Positions 1 to 7,839 of a stretch of DNA of 64,000 bases are shown in pieces. How positions within the stretch are numbered: the first letter of the stretch is position 1; every line of letters starts with the position of its first letter. This DNA comes from Kitasatospora sp. MAP12-44 (GTDB lineage: Bacteria > Actinomycetota > Actinomycetes > Streptomycetales > Streptomycetaceae), in assembly GCF_029892095.1 (NCBI RefSeq), contig NZ_JARZAE010000004.1, positions 7,564,001 through 7,628,000 on the forward strand, written 5' to 3'. A program made the position numbers and the translations under genes. Under the pieces are notes generated by a model that saw only the letters and a list, made by a program, of their open reading frames with translations, was not told where the DNA came from and made no database searches.

Positions 1-722
1 TGCCGGCTGAAGATGGCGTCGGCGGCCGAGGCGGCGAACTCCCGGCCCTCCTCGGAGTCGCCCGCCTGGAAGACCACCGGGCGGCCCTGCGGGCTGCGCG
101 GGACGTTGAACTGCCCGGTGATGTCGAACTGGCTTACATGGTGGTCGAATTGCCCTGCCCTCGGCTCCCTGAGGAAGACGTTGGACTCCTTGTCCGCCAC
201 GATCTCGTCGCCCCGCCAGGAGTCGAACAGCTCCCAGGTCGCGGCCAGGAACTGTTTGGCGCGCTCGTAGCGGTCCTCCTCCGCCAGAAACCCGCCGCGC
301 CGGAAGTTCTGGCCCGTGAACTCGTCCCAGGAGGTGACGACGTTCCAGGCCGCGCGCCCGGCCGACAGGTGGTCCAAGGAGGCGAACTGCCGTGCCACCT
401 CGTAGGGTTCGTTGAAGGTGGAGTTGATGGTTCCGGCGAGGCCGAGCCGGTCGGTGACGGCGGCCAGTGCGGCCAGGACGGTGAACGTGTCCGGCCGTCC
501 CACGACGTCCAGGTCGTAGATCTCCCCGTTCTGCTCACGCAGGCGCAGCCCTTCGGCGAGGAACAGGAAGTCGAACTTGGCACGCTCGGCCGTGCGGGCA
601 AGGTGGACGAAGGAGCTGAAGTCGATCTGGCTGCCGGCGGCCGGATCGCTCCACACGGTGGTGTTGTTCACCCCGGGGAAGTGTGCGGCGAGATGGATCT
701 GCTTGACGGGCCTGCTGCTCAT
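1..722 (-). CDS. LLM-class flavin-dependent monooxygenase (NtaA/SnaA/DszA type), partial
   Basis: The first 240 codons are present; the 3' end lies outside the window. The protein starts MSSRPVKQIHLAAHFPGVNN and continues with SxIDFSSFVHLARTAERAKFD and FNEPYEVARQFASLDHLS, the typical N-terminal half of the NtaA/SnaA/DszA family of FMNH2-dependent monooxygenases that oxidise sulfonates, sulfones or related organosulfur and amine compounds. The ATG is preceded by GGAAGGA and lies about 20 bp after the stop of the upstream paralogue, so the two are co-transcribed. The riboswitch and leader peptide at the head of the operon support a role in sulfur scavenging. The exact substrate cannot be read from the sequence. 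Confidence 0.9.
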   Translation of the reverse strand, partial: MSSRPVKQIHLAAHFPGVNNTTVWSDPAAGSQIDFSSFVHLARTAERAKFDFLFLAEGLRLREQNGEIYDLDVVGRPDTFTVLAALAAVTDRLGLAGTINSTFNEPYEVARQFASLDHLSAGRAAWNVVTSWDEFTGQNFRRGGFLAEEDRYERAKQFLAATWELFDSWRGDEIVADKESNVFLREPRAGQFDHHVSQFDITGQFNVPRSPQGRPVVFQAGDSEEGREFAASAADAIFSR

Positions 723-743
723 GGCGGGTGCGGTCCTTCCAGC

Positions 744-1949
744 TCAGACGGCGGCGTAGCGGTTGGCAGGGCGCGGCAGGCGGAGCAGTCCGCGCAGGGA
801 GGGCGCCTGGTACGCGGTGCGGAAGGCGCCGCGGCGCTGGAGTTCGGGCACCAGGCGGCGGGTGATCTGCTCCAGGTCGTACGGCAGGGTGGCGGGCCGC
901 AGCCGGAAGCCGGTGAGTCCAGTCTGGTGCAACTCCTGTAGGAGGTCGGCGAGTTCGGCCGGGGTGCCGGTGAAGGCGAGTGCGTCGCTGGTGTACTCGG
1001 AACCGGCGCACTGGTCGAGGCGGGCCTTGCGGTCGGCGGCGGCGCCGGGGACGTCGTCGAGGAAGACCAGCAGATCGCCGAAAACGTGCACCGTCTCGTC
1101 GGCGCGGCCCGCGGCGGACTGGGCGTCGCGGATCTCGGCGACGATCGACCGGGCGTGCCCGGCGTCGCGCGGGGTGACGAAGCCGAGGTCCGCCGAGCGG
1201 GCCACCAGTTCGTACGGCACGGTGGCGTGCGCCAGTGCGGCGACGACGGGCTGCCCCTGCGGCGGACGCGGTGTGATGGAGGGCCCCCGCACGCTGAACC
1301 TGCCACCCTCGAAGTCGATGTAGTGCAGCTTGGCGCGGTCGACGAAGCGGCCCGTGGCGACGTCGCGGATCTCGGCGTCGTCCTCCCAGCTGTCCCACAG
1401 CCGGCGCAGCACCTCGACGTAGTCGTCGGCCTCGGCGAAGAGCTCCCGGAGCAGTGCCTGCCCCGCCGGTGCGGCGAGGTCCTCGATCCGCAGGCGCGGC
1501 ACCGTACGGCGTCCGAAGTGCGCCGCCTGGTCGGCTCGGCCGTCCACCTTGACCTGGACCCCGGCGCGTCCGGTGCTCACGAAGTCGAGGGTGGCGATCG
1601 CCTTGGAAAGGTGGAACGGCTCGGTATGGGTGACCACTGCGGTCGGGAGCAGTCCGATGTGGCGGGTCAGCGGCGCGATCCGGGCGGCGACCAGCACCGC
1701 GTCCAGCCGACCGCGCACGTGGTCGGTCCGCTCGTCCGGCTCGGTGGGGTGGGAGGACTGCAGGCCCAGGGAGTCCTCGATGGTCACCAGGTCCAGCAGG
1801 CCTCGCTCGGCTTCGGTGACCAGGTCGGCCCAATAGGGCGCGGTGAACAGTTCGTGCGGCCGGGCATCGGGCTCGCGCCAGGCTGCGGGGTGCCAGCCGG
1901 CGCCGTCCAGGGCGACGGCCAGGTGTAGGGCTGCGCGGGATTCGGGCAT
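744..1949 (-). CDS. LLM-class flavin-dependent oxidoreductase
   Basis: A 401-residue bacterial-luciferase-like protein with an intact TIM-barrel layout: HLAVALDGAGWHP at the N-terminus, ERGLLDLVTIEDSLGLQ, then LSKAIATLDFVSTGRAGVQV, and the family C-terminus with a LPRPANRY motif. It is about the usual length for the family. Such enzymes use reduced FMN supplied by a partner reductase, and none is visible nearby. It is the first structural gene after a leader peptide and SAM riboswitch on the same strand, and is followed closely by a second monooxygenase. Desulfonation of organosulfur compounds under sulfur limitation is inferred from this context. Confidence 0.88.
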   Translation of the reverse strand: MPESRAALHLAVALDGAGWHPAAWREPDARPHELFTAPYWADLVTEAERGLLDLVTIEDSLGLQSSHPTEPDERTDHVRGRLDAVLVAARIAPLTRHIGLLPTAVVTHTEPFHLSKAIATLDFVSTGRAGVQVKVDGRADQAAHFGRRTVPRLRIEDLAAPAGQALLRELFAEADDYVEVLRRLWDSWEDDAEIRDVATGRFVDRAKLHYIDFEGGRFSVRGPSITPRPPQGQPVVAALAHATVPYELVARSADLGFVTPRDAGHARSIVAEIRDAQSAAGRADETVHVFGDLLVFLDDVPGAAADRKARLDQCAGSEYTSDALAFTGTPAELADLLQELHQTGLTGFRLRPATLPYDLEQITRRLVPELQRRGAFRTAYQAPSLRGLLRLPRPANRYAAV

Positions 1950-2072
1950 GGGTGTACCGCTTCCTTCGGATGGGTGTCTCGGCTGGGACGACGCGACACG
2001 CCGAACGGCGGCGCCTCCGGTAACGGGACCGGGGAGCTTCGGTGTTCGGGTTCGAGGTCCGGCGAGAGCGGG

Positions 2073-2207
2073 CTAGGCGGCGCTGCGCGGCGCGGAGGCG
2101 ATCCGCACGGGGGCGTTCGCGTTCGCCGGACACAGCGCGGTGGCGACGCGCTGCAGATCGATGTGACGCCGCGAGTACGTGGTGGTGACCCGGCACTGGG
2201 CCTTCAC
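2073..2207 (-). CDS. sulfur-type leader peptide (minus-strand operon)
   Basis: A 44-codon reading frame from a GTG between the riboswitch and the monooxygenase genes. It encodes the string SRRHIDLQRVATALCPA. The R-H-I-D-L-x-R-V-x-x-A-L-C pattern matches short peptides annotated as putative leader peptides ahead of sulfur genes in actinomycetes. The same pattern recurs in an independent short frame on the opposite strand, a strong sign of real coding. Translation of the late cysteine codon could couple cysteine supply to downstream expression, as described for cysteine-responsive leader ORFs in mycobacteria. The start codon is uncertain; a shorter or leaderless form is possible. Confidence 0.7.
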   Translation of the reverse strand: MKAQCRVTTTYSRRHIDLQRVATALCPANANAPVRIASAPRSAA

Positions 2208-2287
2208 CGCGACGACCTTCAGGGTGAGGGCCGCAGACCGCTTGAGGGTGTCCCGCACTGTCGTCGCCTCCGTCCCGATCGGCCGCA

Positions 2288-2407
2288 CCGGCTCGAACTC
2301 GCGCTTACGGCACCGTCTTCGGCTCCGCCGGGTCGTCACCTGGAGCACCCCGCCGCGTGGGAGGGTTGCCGTGCAGCGAGCCAGGGCTTGACGCTGACAC
2401 TCATGAC
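2288..2407 (-). promoter_or_regulatory. SAM riboswitch (SAM-IV-like), controls the monooxygenase operon
   Basis: Read leftward, the RNA begins GGTCATGAGTGTCAGC and contains the conserved core CGGCAACCCTCC, then GGGTGCTCC and GGTGACGACC, followed by a GGTAAGCGCGAG-like 3' segment (CCGTAAGCGCGAG). This is the SAM-I/SAM-IV clan as seen in actinobacteria, where binding of S-adenosylmethionine turns down sulfur and methionine genes. It lies just after a weak promoter and upstream of the leader peptide. It is about 95% identical over its 5' 77 bases to the copy on the other strand. Exact 3' limits and class (SAM-I versus SAM-IV) are inferred by eye. Confidence 0.85.
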
Positions 2408-2425
2408 CTGGGTGAACCGTAACCC

Positions 2426-2454
2426 GCTATCCGGGTCCGGCACAATCCTGTAAA
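2426..2454 (-). promoter_or_regulatory. putative promoter for the riboswitch/monooxygenase operon
   Basis: On the minus strand, TTTACA and GATAGC are separated by 17 bp. The predicted start lies a few bases before the riboswitch. The -35 is good (5/6) and the -10 weak. Confidence 0.4.
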
Positions 2455-2628
2455 GATCAACACCGACTGCGCCGCCGGTGTTCCCGTCGGGCTGACCAGG
2501 CGACAGAAGCGCCGCTGAACCCGCTTGCTCCTCAGGGAAGTTGGATGAACCGTAGGAGGAGTGGACGCCGTGCCACGGCCCTGGCCGAGCGCGCCGGCCC
2601 ACCCCTGATCTCAGACCCCGGTCAGGCG

Positions 2629-2658
2629 TTGACATTCCTCGCGGAGTGCGCCTAACTT
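2629..2658 (+). promoter_or_regulatory. promoter for the riboswitch/ABC transporter operon
   Basis: A perfect TTGACA is followed after 18 bp by TAACTT. The expected transcription start is about 7-10 bp downstream, almost exactly where the plus-strand SAM riboswitch begins. Confidence 0.6.
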
Positions 2659-2672
2659 TTGCCCACCAGAAC

Positions 2673-2790
2673 GGTCATGAGTGTCAGCGAAAAGCCCTGG
2701 CTCGCTGCACGGCAACCCTCCCACGCGGCGGGGTGCCCCAGGTGACGACCGGACCGAACGACGATCGGTAAGCGCGAGGCCCGCTGGGGC
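2673..2790 (+). promoter_or_regulatory. SAM riboswitch (SAM-IV-like), controls the ABC importer operon
   Basis: The RNA begins GGTCATGAGTGTCAGC, followed by AAGCCCTGGCT, the core CGGCAACCCTCC, GGGTGCCCC and GGTGACGACC, then ATCGGTAAGCGCGAGGC. These are the conserved landmarks of actinobacterial SAM riboswitches. It sits directly behind a consensus-like promoter and ahead of a leader peptide and an amino-acid-type ABC transporter, so high SAM would repress uptake. It is a head-to-head duplicate of the minus-strand riboswitch, with only about 265 bp between the two. Confidence 0.88.
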
Positions 2791-2829
2791 AGATTGGCGA
2801 AGGTGACGGCGATGTACGCAGGTCCGGGG

Positions 2830-2946
2830 ATGGCCGCATGGCGCCGCCACGGCCGTGCCGCGGCGTTCCTGAGCCGCCACATCGATCTTCGCCGGGTCAG
2901 CAGCGCACTGTGTCCCGCCTCCAGCAGCGCCCTCTGTCAGGCCTGA
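2830..2946 (+). CDS. sulfur-type leader peptide (plus-strand operon)
   Basis: A 38-residue frame ending TGA, located between the SAM riboswitch and the transporter. It contains LSRHIDLRRVSSALCPAS followed by SSALCQA, so it has two cysteine codons near the end. It matches the R-H-I-D-L-x-R-V-x-x-A-L-C pattern of the minus-strand leader peptide. In-frame upstream starts exist at 2812 (ATG) and 2803 (GTG), so the N-terminus is uncertain. Its role is probably attenuation or translational sensing of cysteine rather than a free protein function. Confidence 0.7.
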   Translation: MAAWRRHGRAAAFLSRHIDLRRVSSALCPASSSALCQA

Positions 2947-3126
2947 CCACTTCTGCCTGAGGCTCTTTGCCTGATGGCTTCCTGACGCATGCCTTTCCCG
3001 GTGTGCTCCCCTCGTCCACACCGTCCGCGATGCGGCGCGCTCCGGCACGCCCCGCAGGTGGTCCTCGCCCCGCTGCGCGACCACTCCCGGCGCGGGCGCG
3101 GCAAAGGCATTCGCTGGAGTCCCTGA

Positions 3127-4173
3127 ATGAGTGAGTCCCTGCTCCCCGCCGTGCCACCAGGCACGACGTATCCGCCCGCGACGGACCTGCCCCCGATGCT
3201 CTCCCCCGCGCCGGTCGACCCCGCCGACGCAGCGGTCGATCCCGCGCGGGCTGCCCGTCCCTTCTCGGCACAGCGGGTCATACCGCTGCGGCATCCGGGC
3301 CGCTGGATCACCAGTGCGATCGTCGCGGTGCTGGTCGCCCAGATCGCGCACGGGTTGGTGACCAATCCGTTCTACGAGTGGGGCCGCTTCCAGTACTGGT
3401 TCGTACGTCCGGTGATCACCGACGGCCTATTCATCACCCTGGAGGTGACGGCGTACAGTGCCGTGCTCGGGCTGGTGGGCGGTGTCCTGCTCGCGCTCGC
3501 AAGGCTCTCCCGCAGCCCGGTGCTCCGGGCGATCAGCTGGGTCTACATCTGGCTGTTCCGCTCGGTGCCACTGATCGTGGTCCTGCTCTTCCTCTACAAC
3601 TTCAGTGCGCTGTACCGAACTTTGAGCCTCGGGGTGCCATTCGGCCCCGCCTTCCTGCACTTTGACGAGTCGAAGCTGGCCACGGACGTCGTGGTGGCGG
3701 TCGTCGGGCTGAGCCTCAACGAGGCCGCCTACGCCGCCGAGGTGGTGCGGGCCGGCATCCTCTCCGTTGACCAGGGCCAGCACGAGGCGGCCGCCGCCCT
3801 CGGACTGCCGAGGCGCTACCAGTTCGCCCGGATCGTCTTCCCGCAGGCGCTGCGGGCTGTCATCCCTTCCTATGTCAACCAGCTGATCGGTCTGGTGAAG
3901 AGCACCTCGCTGGTCTTCTACGTCTCACTGCTCGACCTGTTCGGCTCCGTCCAGAGCATGGGCAGCACCTACCCCGGCGACATCATCCCGTTGCTGCTGG
4001 TCGCCACCGTCTGGTACGTGATCCTTACCAGCGTGATCTCGATCGTCCAGTTCTACGTGGAGCGCCACTACTCGCGCGGCGCGCTGCGGACTCTTCCGCC
4101 GACCCCGTTGCAGCGGTTGCGCGTCGCCCTGTCCGCCCTGCGGACGCGTGTTCAGAGGGAGATGGCGATATGA
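3127..4173 (+). CDS. amino acid ABC transporter permease (HisMQ family)
   Basis: A 348-residue integral membrane protein with a long N-terminal cytoplasmic segment (about 65 residues), then several hydrophobic segments including the core GLFITLEVTAYSAVLGLVGG and a LFRSVPLIVVLLFLYN stretch. The EAAYAAEVVRAGILSVDQGQ motif is the EAA loop that contacts the ATPase. It would form the channel of a polar amino acid importer. It overlaps the next gene by 4 bp (ATGA). The position behind a SAM riboswitch suggests cystine, methionine or another sulfur amino acid as substrate; the specificity is inferred. Confidence 0.92.
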   Translation: MSESLLPAVPPGTTYPPATDLPPMLSPAPVDPADAAVDPARAARPFSAQRVIPLRHPGRWITSAIVAVLVAQIAHGLVTNPFYEWGRFQYWFVRPVITDGLFITLEVTAYSAVLGLVGGVLLALARLSRSPVLRAISWVYIWLFRSVPLIVVLLFLYNFSALYRTLSLGVPFGPAFLHFDESKLATDVVVAVVGLSLNEAAYAAEVVRAGILSVDQGQHEAAAALGLPRRYQFARIVFPQALRAVIPSYVNQLIGLVKSTSLVFYVSLLDLFGSVQSMGSTYPGDIIPLLLVATVWYVILTSVISIVQFYVERHYSRGALRTLPPTPLQRLRVALSALRTRVQREMAI

Positions 4174-5027
4174 GCACCCTGACTCCGAAGTCCCCGGGGG
4201 CCGTTGAGAGCGAGGCCGGGTCGCAGGCGTTGACCGGCGCGGAGACGCTGACGGAAGCGGACGTCCGACCCGCCGCGGTCGAGGTGCGCGACCTGCACAA
4301 GTGGTACGGCGCCCACCGGGTCCTCGACGGGATCGACCTGACGGTGGCGGCCGGTGAGGTCACGGTCGTCATCGGGCCGTCCGGCTCGGGCAAGTCCACG
4401 CTGCTTCGGGTGATCAACCACCTGGAGAAGCCCGATGTCGGCCATGTCAGCCTCAACGGCGAACTGATCGGCGTGCGCCGGCACGGGGAACGCCTGAAGG
4501 AACTGAGCGAGCGGGTGATCCTCGCCCAGCGCAGCCGGATCGGCTTCGTCTTCCAGAACTTCAACCTCTTCCCGCATCTGACCGTGCTGGACAACGTGGC
4601 CGCCGCCCCGGCGGCGACCGGCCTACTGCGCAAGCCGGAGGCGCAGAAGCTGGCGCGCACCCTGCTCGGCCGGGTGGGGCTGGCCGACAAGACCGGTGCC
4701 TATCCCCGGCAGTTGTCCGGCGGACAGCAGCAGCGGGTGGCGATCGCCCGCGCCCTCGCGCTGCGGCCGGGCGTCATCCTCTTCGACGAACCCACCTCCG
4801 CGCTGGACCCGGAACTGGTCGGCGAGGTGCTGGCCGTCATCAAGGACCTGGCGACCAGCGGCAGCACCCTTGTCATCGTCACCCACGAGATCGGCTTCGC
4901 CCGCGAGGTCGCCGACCGCATCGTCTTCATCGACGGCGGCCGGATCCTCGAACAGGGCCCGCCCGACCAGGTGCTGGATCACCCGCGGCATCCGCGCACC
5001 AGGGAGTTCCTGAGCAAGGTCCTCTGA
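4170..5027 (+). CDS. amino acid ABC transporter ATP-binding protein
   Basis: A 285-residue ABC ATPase. Walker A is GPSGSGKST, the signature is LSGGQQQR, Walker B is VILFDEPTSALDPE, and the switch histidine is in VTHEIGF. The first 40 residues are an extra low-complexity extension before the standard VRDLHKWYGAHRVLDGIDL start. It is translationally coupled to the permease by an ATGA overlap and followed by the binding protein, completing a GlnQ/HisP-type importer. It powers uptake at the inner face of the membrane. Confidence 0.95.
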   Translation: MSTLTPKSPGAVESEAGSQALTGAETLTEADVRPAAVEVRDLHKWYGAHRVLDGIDLTVAAGEVTVVIGPSGSGKSTLLRVINHLEKPDVGHVSLNGELIGVRRHGERLKELSERVILAQRSRIGFVFQNFNLFPHLTVLDNVAAAPAATGLLRKPEAQKLARTLLGRVGLADKTGAYPRQLSGGQQQRVAIARALALRPGVILFDEPTSALDPELVGEVLAVIKDLATSGSTLVIVTHEIGFAREVADRIVFIDGGRILEQGPPDQVLDHPRHPRTREFLSKVL

Positions 5028-5114
5028 CCGCTCCGGCGTCAGCGGCACGCGTCACCGTCAGCCGTCACCGGATCCACCGCCCACTCGGGCACACCCGCAG
5101 AGCAAGGAAGAACC

Positions 5115-6134
5115 ATGCCCAGCCTCCGCAGCAGACTCGTCCGCAACCTGTCCGCCGGCACTGCCGTCGCCACCCTCGCCGTCGGCCTCGCCGCCTGCGG
5201 AAGCAGCACCTCGACCTCCGTCGCGTCCGGTGACGCCGCCAGCGGCGCCGTCACGGTGGGCGCGTTGTCCAACGGCGCCGCGACGCAGACCGACATCAAG
5301 GTCTCCGAGGTCGCCTCCATCCGCTCCGAACTGCCCGCTTCGGTGACCAAGTCCGGCCAGTTGGTGATCGGCATCGGAGCACTGCCAGCCGGTTTCCCGC
5401 CGCTGGCGTACGTCGGCAGCGACCAGAAGACCCTCACCGGATCCGAGCCCGACCTCGGCCGGCTGGTGGCGGCGGTCCTCGGGCTCAAGCCGGTCGTCAA
5501 CAACGCGACCTGGGACAACCTGTTCGTGGGCATCGACAGCGGCAAGACCGATGTCGGCTTCTCGAACATCACCGACACCGAGGAGCGCAAGAAGAAGTAC
5601 GACTTCGCCTCCTACCGCCAGGACAACCTCGCCTTCGAAGTCCTCAAGAGCAGCACCTGGAACTTCAACGGCGACTACACGACCCTGGCCGGCAAGACCG
5701 TCGCGGTCGGCGCCGGCACCAACCAGGAGAAGATCCTCCTTGAGTGGCAGACCAAGCTCCAGGCGGCGGGCAAGCAACTCACCATCAAGTACTTCCCGGA
5801 CACCAACAGCACCTACCTGGCGCTGAGCGGCGGGAAGATCGACGCCTACTTCGGCCCCAACCCCGGTATCGCCTACCAGATCACCCAGGACGCCAGGACC
5901 AGCAACCCGGTCCGCAACGCGGGCACCTTCTCGGGGGCGGGCGCGACGCTTCAGGGGCTGATCGCCGCGACCGCGAAGAAGGACAGCGGGCTCGCCAAGC
6001 CGGTCGCGGACGCGATCAACTACCTGATCGAGAACGGGCAGTACGCGAAGTGGCTGGCTGCCTGGAACCTGTCCAACGAGGCGGTAACCAGCGCGCAGGT
6101 CAACCCGCCGGGCCTGCCGCTCAGCAACTCCTGA
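5115..6134 (+). CDS. extracellular solute-binding lipoprotein of the ABC importer
   Basis: A 339-residue protein with a lipoprotein signal peptide ending VGLAACGSS (lipobox LAAC). The mature part is a type II periplasmic-binding fold of the polar amino acid family: QLVIGIGALPAGFPPLAY, GSEPDLGRLVAAVLGLKP, DVGFSNITDTEERKKKYDFAS and DTNSTYLALSGGKIDAYFG. The ATG has the upstream purine run AGCAAGGAAGAACC. It is the last gene of the importer operon under SAM riboswitch control. The ligand is unknown; a sulfur-containing amino acid is the contextual guess. Confidence 0.93.
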   Translation: MPSLRSRLVRNLSAGTAVATLAVGLAACGSSTSTSVASGDAASGAVTVGALSNGAATQTDIKVSEVASIRSELPASVTKSGQLVIGIGALPAGFPPLAYVGSDQKTLTGSEPDLGRLVAAVLGLKPVVNNATWDNLFVGIDSGKTDVGFSNITDTEERKKKYDFASYRQDNLAFEVLKSSTWNFNGDYTTLAGKTVAVGAGTNQEKILLEWQTKLQAAGKQLTIKYFPDTNSTYLALSGGKIDAYFGPNPGIAYQITQDARTSNPVRNAGTFSGAGATLQGLIAATAKKDSGLAKPVADAINYLIENGQYAKWLAAWNLSNEAVTSAQVNPPGLPLSNS

Positions 6135-6151
6135 CCATCCGGCCACGAGGA

Positions 6152-6898
6152 ATGGAAACCCGCGTCACCGTGTCCACCAGCGTCCACCCACCGCAGCCGC
6201 ACAGCCCTATGGCACCGCACATCCTCGACAACCCCGCCTGGGCAGCGCTCGTCGGCCCGCACTCCCGGTTGGCCGAACGCATCGGTCGTGCCGCCCGCTA
6301 CCCCACGGACGTCTCCCCGTTCACCGCCCTCGCCGACCCGACCGACCCCCGCGCCTGGGAGGACCTCGCAGCCCTGGTCGGACCGGGTGCGGTCACCCCG
6401 GTCAGCGGCGCGACCACACCGCCGGACGGGTGGCAGCTCATGGAGTCCGGGCAGGGCGTGCAACTGGTCGACACCGCGTTGCGGGCCGAACCCGCGCCGG
6501 AGGCCGTCCGACTCGGCCCCGACGACGTACCCGAAGTCCTCGACCTGGTCGCCCGCACCCAGCCTGGCCCGTTCCTGCCCCGAACCGTCGAACTCGGCGC
6601 CTATCTGGGCCTTCGACAGGGCGGAAAGCTCATCGCCATGGCCGGCGAACGCCTGCGCCCGCCCGGCTGGACGGAGATCAGCGCCGTCTGTACCGACCCG
6701 GACCACCGCGGCCGCGGCCTGGCCACCCGCCTGGTCCGCGCCGTGGCGGCAGGCATCCGGGAACGCGGGGACACACCGTTCCTGCACGCGGCCGCGTCGA
6801 ACACCAACGCCATCCGGCTCTACGAGTCCATCGGCTTCACCCTGCGTCGGCACACGGCGTTCCTCCTCGTCCGCACCCCGGGCGGCGGCGAGGGCTGA
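6152..6898 (+). CDS. GNAT family N-acetyltransferase
   Basis: A 248-residue protein whose C-terminal half is a GNAT domain. It has the acetyl-CoA loop CTDPDHRGRGLATRLVRAV and the end motif HAAASNTNAIRLYESIGF. The N-terminal half (LDNPAWAALVGPHSRLAERI) is typical of the two-part GNATs of streptomycetes. It starts 17 bp after the binding-protein gene, so it is probably in the same operon and may acetylate a product of the imported compound. The chosen ATG lies very close to its GAGG. An in-frame ATG at 6209 (MAPHILDNP) is a good alternative start. Confidence 0.85.
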   Translation: METRVTVSTSVHPPQPHSPMAPHILDNPAWAALVGPHSRLAERIGRAARYPTDVSPFTALADPTDPRAWEDLAALVGPGAVTPVSGATTPPDGWQLMESGQGVQLVDTALRAEPAPEAVRLGPDDVPEVLDLVARTQPGPFLPRTVELGAYLGLRQGGKLIAMAGERLRPPGWTEISAVCTDPDHRGRGLATRLVRAVAAGIRERGDTPFLHAAASNTNAIRLYESIGFTLRRHTAFLLVRTPGGGEG

Positions 6899-7047
6899 CG
6901 CGGTGGGGCGCGCCTCGGGCCCGCAGCGCCGTGCGGAGGTCGTCGCCGCGATCGTGGTCGCCACTGCGGGCTGAGCGTGGGCCACTGCCCGTTCCAGGGC
7001 CGGTCCGGGCCCGGCAGGGCACGATTCGCCATCGGAGCCGACCTGCC

Positions 7048-7248
7048 ATGGAACGCAAGTACGCGCGTGGCCAGCACGCCGCACTGCTCGGGATAGAAGC
7101 CGAACGGCTTGCCTTGGACGAGCAGTTGCCCGCTGGCCTGCCGGACGAGTACACCGGTCGCACGCTCCGCGAGCACTACGGCCTGCCTCCGACGGAGGCC
7201 GCGTCGAAGTACCGGGGAAGCAGTGCGGGCGGCCCCTGGAGCCGGTAG
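7048..7248 (+). pseudogene. short ORF resembling a monooxygenase C-terminal tail
   Basis: A 66-residue frame with the string EYTGRTLREHYGLPPTEA. This resembles the last 25 residues of NtaA-type flavin monooxygenases (compare SLRGLLRLPRPANRY in the intact neighbour). The rest does not match anything I recognise. It lies in a stretch of broken sulfur genes and is most likely debris rather than a functional gene. Confidence 0.3.
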
Positions 7249-7249
7249 C

Positions 7250-7423
7250 CGGTCTTCGGGTCGAGCCGAGCAGTTGCCACAGAGCGAGCAGGAGGATCGG
7301 TACGACCGAGCGCCGTACCCAGCGGGGTACGCGGCGGCGTCGGCCGTTGCGTGCGGCGACGGCGAACAGCTGGGGCGCGGGAACGGCGGCGGGTGGTGGC
7401 AGTGCGTCGGTGTCGATGGACAC
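7250..7423 (-). pseudogene. SsuC-type sulfonate ABC permease, 5' fragment
   Basis: From a GTG preceded by GAGGAG, the frame reads VSIDTDALPPPAAVPAPQLF and then RVPRWVRRSVVPILLLALWQLL. This is the N-terminal tail and first membrane segment of aliphatic sulfonate permeases (SsuC). The match stops abruptly after LLGS and the remaining six-segment domain is missing, so the gene is broken. Its start and ribosome binding site are intact. It lies back to back with an arylsulfotransferase fragment on the other strand. Confidence 0.6.
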
Positions 7424-7489
7424 GGGTGTCTCCTCGGCTGGAACGGGACCCGGGCGAGGGGCGGCGGAGGTCGGTTGAGGGCATCCCGG

Positions 7490-7792
7490 GTGATCGAGGT
7501 CGACCGAGCAAGCCGGTCGGTCGTCTGGGAGTACCGCGACGACCCGCCACAGAACTTCTACAGCCCCTACATGTCCAGCGCCCAGCGGCTGCCCAACGGC
7601 AACACCCTGGTCGCGGAAGGGTCGTTCGGCCGCATCTTCGAGGTCACGGCGGGCGGCGAGGTGGTCTGCGAGTACGTCGTCCCGTACTTCGGCTCCTTCG
7701 GCCAGGGCGTCGGGATGGAGTCCTCGAGTGGCGCCCAGAACGCGGTCTTCCGCGCTTACCGGTATGCGGCCTCCGAGATCCCCTGGCTGTGA
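7490..7792 (+). pseudogene. arylsulfotransferase (ASST)-like C-terminal fragment
   Basis: About 100 residues: VIEVDRASRSVVWEYRDDPP, SAQRLPNGNTLVAEGSFGRI, FEVTAGGEVVCEYVVPYFG and NAVFRAYRYAASEIPWL. The LPNGNTLVxEG repeat and the AVFRAYRYA ending are typical of the C-terminal blades of actinobacterial ASST-like sulfotransferases. The N-terminal 70% is absent and no clear start or ribosome binding site is seen, so this is a gene remnant. It again points to organosulfur metabolism. Confidence 0.55.
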
Positions 7793-7839
7793 GGAGCCGG
7801 GGCCTCGGGGCGTGTGGCTGCTGGACACCGCTCGCCGGG

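Noticed and set aside
2331..2749. 77 bp inverted repeat read as terminal repeats of an insertion sequence
   Set aside because: The two arms are recognisable SAM riboswitches with promoters and leader peptides, and no transposase lies between them.
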